Source: Bacteroidales bacterium
GTDB taxonomy: Bacteria; Bacteroidota; Bacteroidia; Bacteroidales; Muribaculaceae
Length of the DNA stretch: 64,000 bases
NCBI GenBank assembly: GCA_900769345.1
Contig: CAAGGJ010000164.1
Location: 1-64,000 of the forward strand
Direction: 5' to 3'
Positions 33,702-42,500 of the stretch are shown here, piece after piece. The position numbers and the translations under genes are program-made. Under the pieces are notes generated by a model. The model was not told the DNA's origin. It did not search any database and was given only the letters and a program-made list of their open reading frames with translations. Position 1 is the first letter of the stretch. Each line of letters begins with the position of its first letter.

Positions 33702-34583
33702 ATGATTACTCTATCCAATTCCACTCTCTCTATCAGCATCAAGCGCCACGGCGCCGAACTTTGCAGCATAGTGCGCAACGGCACCGAACATCTCTGGCAG
33801 GCCGACCCTGCTATTTGGGCTCGTCACTCTCCGGTGCTATTCCCCATAGTGGGCCGCGTGTGGGAAAACCGCTACCGGGTGCTCAACCGCGAATTTTCGC
33901 TCCCACAGCACGGCTTTGCTCGCGATATGGATTTCACGCTCGAAAGCCAAACCGACACCGAGGCTTGGTGGGTGCTCGAGAGCAACTCCGAAACGCTTGC
34001 CAAATACCCATTCCCATTCCGCCTGCGCATAGGTTATGTGCTCGATACCGACAAGGTGATAGTGAAATGGGATGTAGAAAACACTGGCAACTCGCTTATG
34101 CACTTCCAGATTGGCGCTCACCCGGCTTTTGTGCTCCCTGAATTTGATGCCAACAATAAGAGTGCTAACGGTTACTTCGATTTCGACAATCAAGGCGAAC
34201 TATACTATTGCCGTCCCGGCGAAAAAGGCTGCGCCGAGACTGGTGCTCATCTCTTTGAGCCTGATTGCGGCAACACTCTTGCCATCACGCCCAATGCGTT
34301 CGGCCCCGACACTTATATCTTCGAAAACGGCCAACTGCACCGCGTGTCGATTCTTGACAAAGAGCATAAGCCATATATCAGCGTGGATTTCGACGCCCCG
34401 CTCGTGGCTCTTTGGGCACCCGTTAAGGCTCATCCCGAATGTCCATTCGTGTGCATCGAGCCATGGTATGGCCGCTGCGACTATATGCACTATGAGGGCG
34501 ACTTCGCTTCGCGTGCGTGGATGAATCACCTTGAGCCGGGCAAACACTTCGCCGCCGAATACACCATCACCGTACATCGCTAA
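33702..34583 (+). CDS. Aldose 1-epimerase family protein (galactose mutarotase-like)
   Basis: The 293-residue cytoplasmic protein has the galactose-mutarotase fold, of the YeaD/LacX-like subgroup. Landmarks are GAELCSIVRNGTEHLWQAD, SPVLFPIVGRVWENRY, LPQHGFARDMDF, MHFQIGAHPAFVLP (putative catalytic His) and the C-terminal CIEPWYGRCDY. Such enzymes interconvert alpha and beta anomers of aldoses or sugar phosphates. The true substrate of this subgroup is usually unassigned. There is no signal peptide. It is a single-gene unit that ends at a bidirectional terminator. Confidence 0.9.
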   Translation: MITLSNSTLSISIKRHGAELCSIVRNGTEHLWQADPAIWARHSPVLFPIVGRVWENRYRVLNREFSLPQHGFARDMDFTLESQTDTEAWWVLESNSETLAKYPFPFRLRIGYVLDTDKVIVKWDVENTGNSLMHFQIGAHPAFVLPEFDANNKSANGYFDFDNQGELYYCRPGEKGCAETGAHLFEPDCGNTLAITPNAFGPDTYIFENGQLHRVSILDKEHKPYISVDFDAPLVALWAPVKAHPECPFVCIEPWYGRCDYMHYEGDFASRAWMNHLEPGKHFAAEYTITVHR

Positions 34584-34609
34584 TCACCTATCAATCCTCA
34601 TATTACAGC

Positions 34610-34641
34610 AAAGGCTTCCCGCAACTCAGCGAGAAGCCTTT
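34610..34641. terminator. Bidirectional terminator
   Basis: A 9-bp stem, aaaggcttc (34610-34618) with gaagccttt (34633-34641), lies between the convergent genes ending at 34583 and 34672. Confidence 0.8.
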
Positions 34642-34671
34642 CTCTATATACACAATGCTTTATTTTTTGCT

Positions 34672-35916
34672 TTACATTTCCACCAAGCAGTCGTCGAGCT
34701 CTTTCTTGATGGCATCCTTATCGAGATGCTGCCCGATAAACACCAATTTCTGCTGACGGTCGCCATAGGTCTCGTCCCAGTCGCGGCGCAGAGTGGCGTC
34801 GGTTGCCAACAATGGGCGCAATTCCTCCTCGGGCATTGTGGCATACCATTGCCCCGCATTGCTCAGCGACACCTGCTTGCCGGCTTGCTCAAAGAGATAA
34901 CAGATGTGCGATTCGCTCTTGAAATAGCACAATCCCTTGGCGCGAATCACGCCCTTGGGCCATCGGCGAGCCACAAAATAGTCGAAGCGTCCTATATCAA
35001 ACGGTTTGCGCGCGCAATATACATAAGTGCCTATGCCATACTCTTCAGCTTCGCCCTCACCATCGTGATGATGGTGGTGATGGTGATGGTCATGATGATG
35101 GTGGTGGTCATGCTCATCTTCATCGTCGTCATCATCGTCATCGTGGTGGTGATGTTCGTGGTCGTGATCATCATCTTCTTCGGGAGCACCTTCCACTTCG
35201 TGAATCCAGGTAGCCGAAGTAGCCACCTCATCGAAGTCAAATTTGCCTGTATTCACCAATTTTTCGAGGTCAACATCGCCGTAGTCGCACTCTATTATCT
35301 CCGCCTTAGGCTGCAATGCGCGCACTATCTGGCGTATGCGCTCCAGTTCGGATGGCTCCACCATCGAAGCCTTATTAAGCAAAACGATATTGCAGAACTC
35401 AATCTGCTGAATCACAAGATTTTCGATATCCTCCTCATCGATGTTCTTTCGCATCAAGTCGCCACCACACTGAAATTCATCTTTCAAGCGAAGCGCATCC
35501 ACCACGGTGCAGATGCAGTCGAGTCGCGGCATGCAGTCCTGCATATATTCCGGACCGAGCGCAGGAATGGTGTAGATGGTCTGCGCAATAGGCGCCGGCT
35601 CGCATATTCCGCTCGCTTCGATTACTATATAGTCGAACTTGCCCATCGAGGCTATGTCGCTCAACTGCTGCACGAGATCCATCTTCAAGGTGCAACAAAT
35701 ACAACCGTTCTGCAGAGCCACAAGGCTATCGTCCTTGGCCCCAACGATGCCGCCGCGCTGTATCAAGTCGGCATCGATATTCACCTCGCCTATGTCGTTG
35801 ACTATCACCGCAAAGCGTATGCCTCGGCGATTGTTCAAGATTCGGTTTACCAATGTAGTCTTGCCGCTGCCAAGATATCCAGTGAGCAGCAACACAGGTA
35901 TTTCACTTCTTTCCAT
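34672..35916 (-). CDS. COG0523 (CobW-type) metal-chaperone GTPase with His/Asp-rich loop
   Basis: The 414-residue G3E GTPase has P-loop GYLGSGKTT (Lys at about 19), the metal-binding GCICC motif (Cys 72, 74, 75), and the NKAS guanine-specificity motif (about 181-184). Between the GTPase and the C-terminal CobW domain (about 294-405) is an insert at about 248-285, almost pure Asp, Glu and His, with about 20 histidines. That is a strong metal (Zn, Ni or Co) buffer. The family delivers metals to client proteins or works under zinc limitation. It has a canonical promoter (TTTG-N20-TAAATTTG) but I see no recognisable Zur box. It is divergent from the AAA_14 gene. Confidence 0.9.
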   Translation of the reverse strand: MERSEIPVLLLTGYLGSGKTTLVNRILNNRRGIRFAVIVNDIGEVNIDADLIQRGGIVGAKDDSLVALQNGCICCTLKMDLVQQLSDIASMGKFDYIVIEASGICEPAPIAQTIYTIPALGPEYMQDCMPRLDCICTVVDALRLKDEFQCGGDLMRKNIDEEDIENLVIQQIEFCNIVLLNKASMVEPSELERIRQIVRALQPKAEIIECDYGDVDLEKLVNTGKFDFDEVATSATWIHEVEGAPEEDDDHDHEHHHHDDDDDDDEDEHDHHHHHDHHHHHHHHDGEGEAEEYGIGTYVYCARKPFDIGRFDYFVARRWPKGVIRAKGLCYFKSESHICYLFEQAGKQVSLSNAGQWYATMPEEELRPLLATDATLRRDWDETYGDRQQKLVFIGQHLDKDAIKKELDDCLVEM

Positions 35917-35950
35917 AACTAAAAATTTTTACTTATTAGAAAACATCTCG

Positions 35951-35982
35951 CAAATTTACAAAAATCCGCCACAATGAGCAAA
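35951..35982 (-). promoter_or_regulatory. Canonical promoter for the COG0523 GTPase gene
   Basis: On the minus strand TTTG (complement of 35979-35982) is followed after 20 bp by TAAATTTG (complement of 35951-35958). The box lies 35 bp before the start codon at 35916. Confidence 0.7.
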
Positions 35983-36004
35983 AAAATCCGCACACACACT
36001 TTTC

Positions 36005-36084
36005 GATGCCGATTTTGGACAGATTTAACATATTTTAGATGCCGATTTTGGGCAAAAAGACCTATTTTTCGATGCCGATTTTGG
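36005..36084. repeat. Three 14-bp direct repeats at exact 33-bp spacing
   Basis: gatgccgattttgg occurs at 36005-36018, 36038-36051 and 36071-36084, each start exactly 33 bp after the last. That is about three helical turns, so all copies face the same side of the DNA. They lie between the divergent promoters of the COG0523 gene and the AAA_14 gene, with the last copy 10 bp before the -7 box of the latter. An operator array is the natural reading (inference). Confidence 0.8.
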
Positions 36085-36093
36085 AAATTTTAG

Positions 36094-36101
36094 TATATTT
36101 G
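36094..36101 (+). promoter_or_regulatory. -7 promoter box for the AAA_14 ATPase gene
   Basis: TATATTTG matches TAnnTTTG, 31 bp before the start codon. The third 14-bp repeat sits where the -33 region would be. Confidence 0.55.
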
Positions 36102-36124
36102 CACCCACAATCACATGATATACA

Positions 36125-37483
36125 ATGACATACTTCAAACGACATATCGACATAAAACTACAAGAATGGAAAGACTCAGCTCGGCACCTACCGTTAATGA
36201 TACGCGGAGCGCGTCAGGTGGGCAAATCCACTGCCGTGCGACATCTCGGCAAGTCATTTAAATATTTTCTCGAGATAAATCTTGAGAAACAGCCTTCATT
36301 GTGCCAATTGTTCACCGAAGATATCGATGTAAAGCGCACTTGCGAAAAACTGAGCGGTACGCTTGCCACTCCTATTATTCCGGGCGAAACTCTTCTTTTC
36401 ATCGACGAAATACAGGTTAGCAAAGAAGCTATTATGGCATTGCGTTATTTTAAAGAAGACTATCCGGAGTTGCATGTTATTGCCGCCGGTTCGCTGCTCG
36501 AATTTACACTTCAGGAGATTCCTTCGTTTGGTGTAGGACGAATACGCTCAATGTATATGTACCCCTTTTCGTTCGACGAATTCCTTGCCGCTCAAGGTCT
36601 TGACCTCACCATCGACCTCAAAAAAAGCTGCACAAGCACTGAGCAACTCAACAATGCTACACACAGCAATCTCACCGATTTGCTACGCACATTCTTTCTC
36701 GTGGGCGGAATGCCGGCAGCCGTAAGCGAATGGATGGAAACCAAAAGCTATCTCAATGTGGCACGCGTTCACAACGATATAATCAGCGCTTACAACGACG
36801 ACTTTGTAAAATACAAAAAACGCATTTCGCCGCCTTTACTACGCCAAGTGCTCAAGTCGGTTGCCCTTCAAGCCGGGCAAAAGTTTACTTATTCGCAAGT
36901 CGACAAAGAGATAAAGTCTACTGTAATAAAGGATTCTCTTCATCTTCTCTCGCTTGCGGGTCTTGTGGTACCTGTTATACACACCGATGCCAACGGAATT
37001 CCACTCGGAGCTGAAGAAGACCCTCGATACACAAAATATCTGTTTTTCGACCTTGGCTTGATGCAAACTATGCTCAATACGCCTGCAGCCGACATTCTTA
37101 TGGCCGATGAAATCGCTTTTGTCAACAAAGGCGGTGCATCTGAGATCTTTGCCGGCTTGGAAATGGTGAAATACTCCGATTGCTTCCAAAAGAACGAGAT
37201 GCACTATTGGCAAAATATCTCAAAGAATAGTCAAGCTGAAGTGGACTATGTGATAGCACGACAAGGTAAAGTGCTTCCCATAGAAGTTAAGGCGAGTACA
37301 CAAGGCAGCATGCAGAGTCTTTGGCTATTTATGCGTCGACACAGCTTGAACCATGCTATTCGCACATCGCTCGAGAACTTCGGACAATTCTGTTATACCG
37401 ATAGCAAGGCCGAGAATGCCGAGCGGCATGTTGACATCGTTCCTCTATATGCCTTGAGCAATCTGTTTGAGCAACAATCATAG
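36125..37483 (+). CDS. AAA_14 / DUF4143 family ATPase
   Basis: The 452-residue protein has an N-terminal P-loop domain (AAA_14). The Walker A is GARQVGKS (Lys at about 34), the Walker B is LLFIDEIQ (Asp at about 94), and the sensor segment is VIAAGSLLEFTL. The C-terminal DUF4143 region (about 210-400) contains YDDFVKYKKRI-like and LFFDLGLMQ segments, and the nuclease-like strand AEVDYVIARQGKVLPIEVKA. These proteins are multicopy in gut Bacteroidota. Their cellular role is not established. The three phased repeats directly upstream suggest specific control. Confidence 0.88.
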   Translation: MTYFKRHIDIKLQEWKDSARHLPLMIRGARQVGKSTAVRHLGKSFKYFLEINLEKQPSLCQLFTEDIDVKRTCEKLSGTLATPIIPGETLLFIDEIQVSKEAIMALRYFKEDYPELHVIAAGSLLEFTLQEIPSFGVGRIRSMYMYPFSFDEFLAAQGLDLTIDLKKSCTSTEQLNNATHSNLTDLLRTFFLVGGMPAAVSEWMETKSYLNVARVHNDIISAYNDDFVKYKKRISPPLLRQVLKSVALQAGQKFTYSQVDKEIKSTVIKDSLHLLSLAGLVVPVIHTDANGIPLGAEEDPRYTKYLFFDLGLMQTMLNTPAADILMADEIAFVNKGGASEIFAGLEMVKYSDCFQKNEMHYWQNISKNSQAEVDYVIARQGKVLPIEVKASTQGSMQSLWLFMRRHSLNHAIRTSLENFGQFCYTDSKAENAERHVDIVPLYALSNLFEQQS

Positions 37484-37585
37484 GCCTGAAACAGTTAGAA
37501 CAACGGCGAGTTAGCATCCGCCAATCACAGATTTCAATCACTGTGGAGTCGGCAAACCAATATTTGGCGCCGGCAACAACAACTG

Positions 37586-37628
37586 CGAGAGCCCGATTCT
37601 TCGCCATTGGCGGCAAATCGGGCTCTCG
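37586..37628. terminator. Strong hairpin between convergent genes
   Basis: A perfect 12-bp stem (cgagagcccgat at 37586-37597, complement at 37617-37628) contains a smaller cgcc/ggcg hairpin in its loop. There is no long T-run on either side, so termination is likely but not certain. Confidence 0.55.
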
Positions 37629-37655
37629 TTATGGTTGTGTTATTGCTCTCAGGCG

Positions 37656-38759
37656 TTAGTTGCGCAGAGCGAGATTATAGTTATAATACTTCTTATTGCC
37701 GGTGATATCAGCCACCACGCGCAAGAATGGCGGGAACTTCACATCTTCACCTGCCGGAATGCCTTTGGCTTCGAGTATCACAAGTCCCTCATGCACTCCG
37801 TGATAGGCATCGAGTTCGAAGAACTGACCCTTCCAGATAAAACTCTTGCGCACCTTGTTGATGGTGGTGCGATAAGGGTCGGCTTGCTGAAGCAGCGACT
37901 GATATAGGTTGTTATTCACCTGACGTTCAGTCACAAGTTCCTCGGTGTCCGATAGTTTCTTCTTGGTGAGGTGCACATTCACATATTTGCCATTCCAGCC
38001 GCGTCGGCGAAGGCGCACTTCGCAGTCGGGGTCGGCCACCAAATAGGTTTGAGTGATGTCGCTCTCGATGTATTCGGGGATTTCGCCCGTAACCTCCACT
38101 ATATATTTGCGCTCTTCCTCGATAGGCTGAGGCAAACCGAGCACATTAGAGATTTCCTTCAACACGCGATTGAGTTTGCTGTCGAAATTTTCGGCATTGT
38201 TAATCACTCGCATGTGTGGGTGTCCGCTCCACACCTTTATCACCTTCTTGTCGAGTTCGCGGGCTATGCGAAGCCCTTCCTCGTTAGCCTGCTCCAGTCG
38301 GGCGGCATTGGTGGCTGTGGTGTAGAACTGCTCGGCGCCGTTGGCAGCCGACACCAAGTGTAGCACAGCGTCGTAGCGATTGCGCAGCTGATTGGTGTCT
38401 ACACCCACGCTGGCTGTGATGCGCTCCCAGTCTTCGGGCTGAAGATAGGTGGAGATGTCGAGCGTTCCTCGGTCGCAGATTATCACGCATGGCTCGCTAC
38501 AGGTCTCAGCCATTGCCATAAACTGGTCCTCGAGCATCAGCTGTATCTGCAATGTGGCTTTCTCACCGGTGTAGAACAGATCTTTATTCTTGGTGAGGTA
38601 GTCCATACCCGCCTGAATGAGCATTGTGGGCACTTCGGGCACTGTAAACACTTTGTAGCCGAGACTCGAAAAGTGTTCTATCACTCTCACAAGTGCTGTG
38701 GTCTTGCCCGCGCATGGGCCGCCTGTTAGCACTATCCGTTTGATGTTTTTGTTTGGCAT
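37656..38759 (-). CDS. AAA_28 P-loop NTPase fused to a CYTH-like domain (TTD14-type)
   Basis: The 367-residue protein has an N-terminal P-loop kinase-like domain (about 5-200): Walker A GGPCAGKTT (Lys at about 19), Walker B-like CVIICDRGTLD, and VWSGHPHMRVINN. The C-terminal half (about 212-365) has the CYTH/triphosphate-tunnel pattern. It starts with the acidic-basic strand EEERKYIVEV (a variant of ExExK), then CEVRLRRRGWNG, VHLTKKKLS and FFELDAYHGVHEGLVILEAKG. The same two-domain architecture occurs in the eukaryotic TRPL translocation defect protein 14. CYTH domains bind triphosphates or inorganic polyphosphate. The bacterial substrate is unknown. It may be co-transcribed with the META lipoprotein gene 83 bp upstream. 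Confidence 0.85.
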   Translation of the reverse strand: MPNKNIKRIVLTGGPCAGKTTALVRVIEHFSSLGYKVFTVPEVPTMLIQAGMDYLTKNKDLFYTGEKATLQIQLMLEDQFMAMAETCSEPCVIICDRGTLDISTYLQPEDWERITASVGVDTNQLRNRYDAVLHLVSAANGAEQFYTTATNAARLEQANEEGLRIARELDKKVIKVWSGHPHMRVINNAENFDSKLNRVLKEISNVLGLPQPIEEERKYIVEVTGEIPEYIESDITQTYLVADPDCEVRLRRRGWNGKYVNVHLTKKKLSDTEELVTERQVNNNLYQSLLQQADPYRTTINKVRKSFIWKGQFFELDAYHGVHEGLVILEAKGIPAGEDVKFPPFLRVVADITGNKKYYNYNLALRN

Positions 38760-38842
38760 ATAATCAGATTATCTCTTATATCTCTCTCATCGAAGCTACA
38801 TCGGAGCACACCGATGCAGCTCGCATCAAGGGCCGAAAATGC

Positions 38843-39241
38843 TTACTTCTTTTTGCGTTCGAGCTGCATCACTTCGTTGCCTTGGGCATCCATGATTAAA
38901 GCCTTGTCGCCGTCGACCTTCACTGTAGCCACTTCGCCAAGTGCCTTGGTGATGGCATCTTCTATCTCCATGCTGCCGCCCATCATCCGAGTCATTCCCA
39001 TCGGACCGAACTTGAGCGAATCGCCTTCTATGCTATATGATCCAAAAAATGAGTTAACGCTTGCATTTCCGTTCACCTTACCCTTGCCGTCGAACATAAT
39101 CTCGGCTTGACGGTCTCCGCCTTCGGTGCTTTTGCCGTTTACGTTAGTTATCACCCATTCTCCGTCTACATTCACTGCACTGTGTGTCGAACAAGCTACC
39201 ATAATCATAGCTGCAAATAAGAAACCTAATACTTTCTTCAT
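38843..39241 (-). CDS. META-domain lipoprotein (HslJ-like)
   Basis: The 132-residue lipoprotein has signal FAAMIMVAC followed by STHSAV, without acidic residues, so a periplasmic location is likelier. A single META domain covers most of the mature chain: NVDGEWVITNVNGK, KGKVNGNASVNSFFGSYSI and LKFGPMGMTRMMGG (about residues 24-90), with the C-terminal strand ALIMDAQGNEVMQLER. META domains occur in heat-shock HslJ and in many envelope lipoproteins of unclear role. It has a fully canonical promoter. It probably heads a two-gene transcript with the AAA_28-CYTH gene. Confidence 0.88.
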   Translation of the reverse strand: MKKVLGFLFAAMIMVACSTHSAVNVDGEWVITNVNGKSTEGGDRQAEIMFDGKGKVNGNASVNSFFGSYSIEGDSLKFGPMGMTRMMGGSMEIEDAITKALGEVATVKVDGDKALIMDAQGNEVMQLERKKK

Positions 39242-39290
39242 GTCTCTTTTTTACTTTAAAATTTGTTTACCATACATTAATTCTCAGCCA

Positions 39291-39322
39291 CAAAGATAGC
39301 AACTATTTGTCATTCACCCAAA
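39291..39322 (-). promoter_or_regulatory. Canonical promoter for the META lipoprotein gene
   Basis: On the minus strand TTTG (complement of 39319-39322) is followed after 20 bp by TATCTTTG (complement of 39291-39298), about 50 bp before the start codon. Confidence 0.7.
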
Positions 39323-39445
39323 TCCACGCCCTCCACATATTGCATTTTTCATGCATATTCACAATATTTTACATTGACCCTCAGCCACAAAGGCATAATT
39401 AGGGAATATTTTCATTTATCCTCGCATAAAATATCACCAAAAGGC

Positions 39446-39489
39446 AAAAAAATCACCCTGCCGGGGAGGATTAATCTCGACAGGGTGAT
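39446..39489 (-). terminator. Terminator of the putA-like gene
   Basis: atcaccctg (39452-39460) pairs with cagggtgat (39481-39489). On the minus strand this is followed by seven T (complement of 39446-39452). Confidence 0.85.
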
Positions 39490-39548
39490 CGATTATCGGT
39501 GTTCACTTGTTCCCCTTACGGAGTCAAGTGCCTTCGTGGTTCAAATCA

Positions 39549-42500
39549 TTATTCCACCGGTGGGATGCGCTGGATGCTACCGTAGCGGTGGTATTCGTAA
39601 GTTACCGATTGCTCCTTGATGTAGTGAATGAGTTCCACACGGCCACACTTGAGCGGAGCACCCGATGCGATGTATTTGTCGCACTCGGCAGCGCGTTCGT
39701 AGAGTGCGCGCGGTGCTTTATCCTTAGCCACCACTATGCGCACGCGGTCGTACTTCGGCATCGATTGCAAGAATGTTTCCATCGTCTCTGCCACCATAGG
39801 CAATCCGAGGCGAGCCAAAGCCGAATGGTCGTCGCTCGGGTCATAGCTGATGGTGAGCGGTGTGCCGCACAGGCGTGCTCCTTCTGCCACCATTTCGGCA
39901 TATTCGTTGCTGTCGCCGGGCAACAGGCGAAGCACCATGCTATCGAGATGACGATAGCGGAACACGTTTTGCTCGCCCACGCATTGGTTCCAGTCGCGTG
40001 CATGGCGGAATTCGCTCTCATAGGCTTCGGCATAGCTCTTGCGCCAATCGGTGGTGCTACCGGGTTTATCCTTGATGTCGACGAAGCATGCCACATAGTT
40101 GGGACCTCCGGCTTTCACGCCGCCGCCGAATGCACTCTTCTTCATACCGCCGAATGGTTGACGATTGACGATAGCGCCTGTGATACCGCGGTTGATGTAG
40201 AGGTTACCTGCCACTATATTTTCCTTCCAGTAGGCCTGTTCTTTCTCATCGAGCGATTGCAAACCGCTGGTCAAGCCGTAATCGAGGCTGTTGACCATTG
40301 CCACAGCTTCTTCAAGGGTATCGAACGGTGCCACGGTCAATAGCGGCGCAAAGAGCTCGGTGCGGAAGCTGAAGTTTTCGGGTTTTGCACCTATCTTGAT
40401 GGTTGGAGCAAGGATATATTTCTTTTCGTCGACGAACTTCGGTTCCACGAGCCATTTTTCGCCCGGCTCGAGGGTGAATGCTTTCTCGAGTTTGTCGTTG
40501 CGATTGGTAATCATCGGACCCACCACATTGCCGGCATTCCACACCGGACCTACCTTTATCGATTCGGCGCAGTCCTTGAGTTTTGCCATAAACTTGGGAT
40601 CGTTGTAGATAGAGCGATGCACAAGGAAGAGTGAGCAAGCCGAGCACTTCTGACCGGCGTTGCCAAATGCCGAGTGGCATGCGTTCATTATTGCGTGGTC
40701 TTGGTCGCCCGAAGCGGTGAGAATCATAGCGTTCTTACCACCGGTCTCGGCGCTGAGCGGTGTGAGCGGTGCAGTGCGAGTGATGGCTTGAGCAGTGTCG
40801 GTGCCACCGGTGAGAATGATGTGCTTGATAGCGGGGGCTGTGGTGAGCGCCTTGAGTGCCGGGCGGTCGGTAATCACCACTTGCAGAGCTTCCTTAGGCA
40901 CACCGGCATCCCAGAATGCCTTGGCAAACAACCAAGCCACCGGAGCAGCCACCGAAGCAGGCTTCAAAATACAGGTGTTTCCACCGGCAAGTGCAGCCAC
41001 TACGCCGCCGCACGGAATTGCGCATGGGAAGTTCCATGGCGAAATAACCAATATGGTGCCCTTAGCAGTGATTTCCACGTCGCTGAGAGCAGCAAACTTC
41101 TTCATCGAGGTGGTGTAGAAGCGGCAGTAGTCCACGCCTTCGCTCACTTCCACGTCGCCTTCTACCACAGTCTTGCCGGTGATAGCGCACATCGAGCCTA
41201 TCAAGTCGCCTCGCATCTCGGCGAGCAGGTTGGCTGCCTTATACATTATCTCATGGCGTTGTTCCAGTGTGGTCTTGCGCCATCCTGCCGGATCTTCGTC
41301 GGCTATCTTGATGATTTCGGCTATCTCTTTTTCACCGGCACGGCACATTTCAGCCACTTGCACGGCATCGCCTTGACTGCGATCGAAGTATTTCTGACGG
41401 TCGACGGTCTCCACAGTCTTTGCACCTATCTGCAAAGGTATGATTTCAGGCTTGTCGGCTGCCGATTTCTTCCATTTCTTAAAAATGTCGGCTTGCCACT
41501 TCTGGTTTGGCACGAGGTCGAAGTCGGTGTCGGGTTCGTTCACCATTTCGTCCATCGGTGGCACCGGAGTGTATGGTTTGTTGCGGTCTTGAGTACGGGC
41601 AGGGGCTTCGGTGACATTATCCTTCAACTTATAAGCCTCTTCGAACTGGCGTTCAAGCTGACGCCAAGTGTCGGTGTCGGGCTTAAGGTCGAATGAGTGA
41701 GTAAGGAAGTTGTCGGGAGCAGTCTGCTCGTCCATACGGCGAACCAAGTAGCTGATACCATACAAGAAATCTTCTTGCTTCACCACCGGAGCATATAGGA
41801 TAACGTGGTTGCCGAGCTTACTCTGAGCGCGCCATACGTGGTCGGCCATACCTTCGAGCATCTCGAAGCAGAAGCAATCCTTAGGAGTGCCGAGCTTCTG
41901 TGTAAGCAGATATGCATAAGAGATGGTAAACAAGTTGTGCGAAGCCATACCTATGTGCAAAGCCTTGGCATTTTCGGGAATCAAACCGCGTTCTATGAGT
42001 TTGAGGTAATTGGCATCTACGATGGTCTTATTGGGCAGCACCGGATTAGCCCAGCCGCGCAAGCTGGCAGTGATGGTCTCCATATCGAGGTTACAGCCCT
42101 TCACGATGCGCATCTTGATAGGTGCGCCGCCGCGTGCCACACGTTCCTTGGCAAATTCGAGCAGTTCGGTTTGGAAATTCCATGCATCGGGCAGATACGA
42201 CTGCACCACGATACCTGCTTCGTAGTTCAAAAATTCGGGTTTGCTCAGGGTTTCCTTAAACACTCTGATAGTGAGATGGAAATCCTTGTATTCCTCCATA
42301 TCGAGGTTGATAAATTTGCTTCGCTTCACGCCGTCGGCATCCACATAGGGGAAGTCGATAGCTTTCTGATAGAGGGCGCTCATGCGGCGAACAAGTTCGG
42401 GGAAGCTTTCCTCATAGTTGAGCGAATGAGTCTGAGCATAGATACCCGAGATTTTCACCGATATATAATTGATATCGGGTTGTTCGAGGGCATCGAGATA

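Larger units (their letters stand above)
39242..39548. other. Intergenic region with META-gene promoter and putA terminator
   Basis: There is no gene. It contains the promoter at 39291-39322 and the terminator at 39446-39489. The rest is AT-rich. Confidence 0.55.

Noticed and set aside
34531..35922. 463-residue plus-strand open frame opposite the COG0523 GTPase
   Set aside because: It is the antisense of a gene with full family motifs, and its Met/Val-rich part is merely the complement of the His/Asp-rich repeat.
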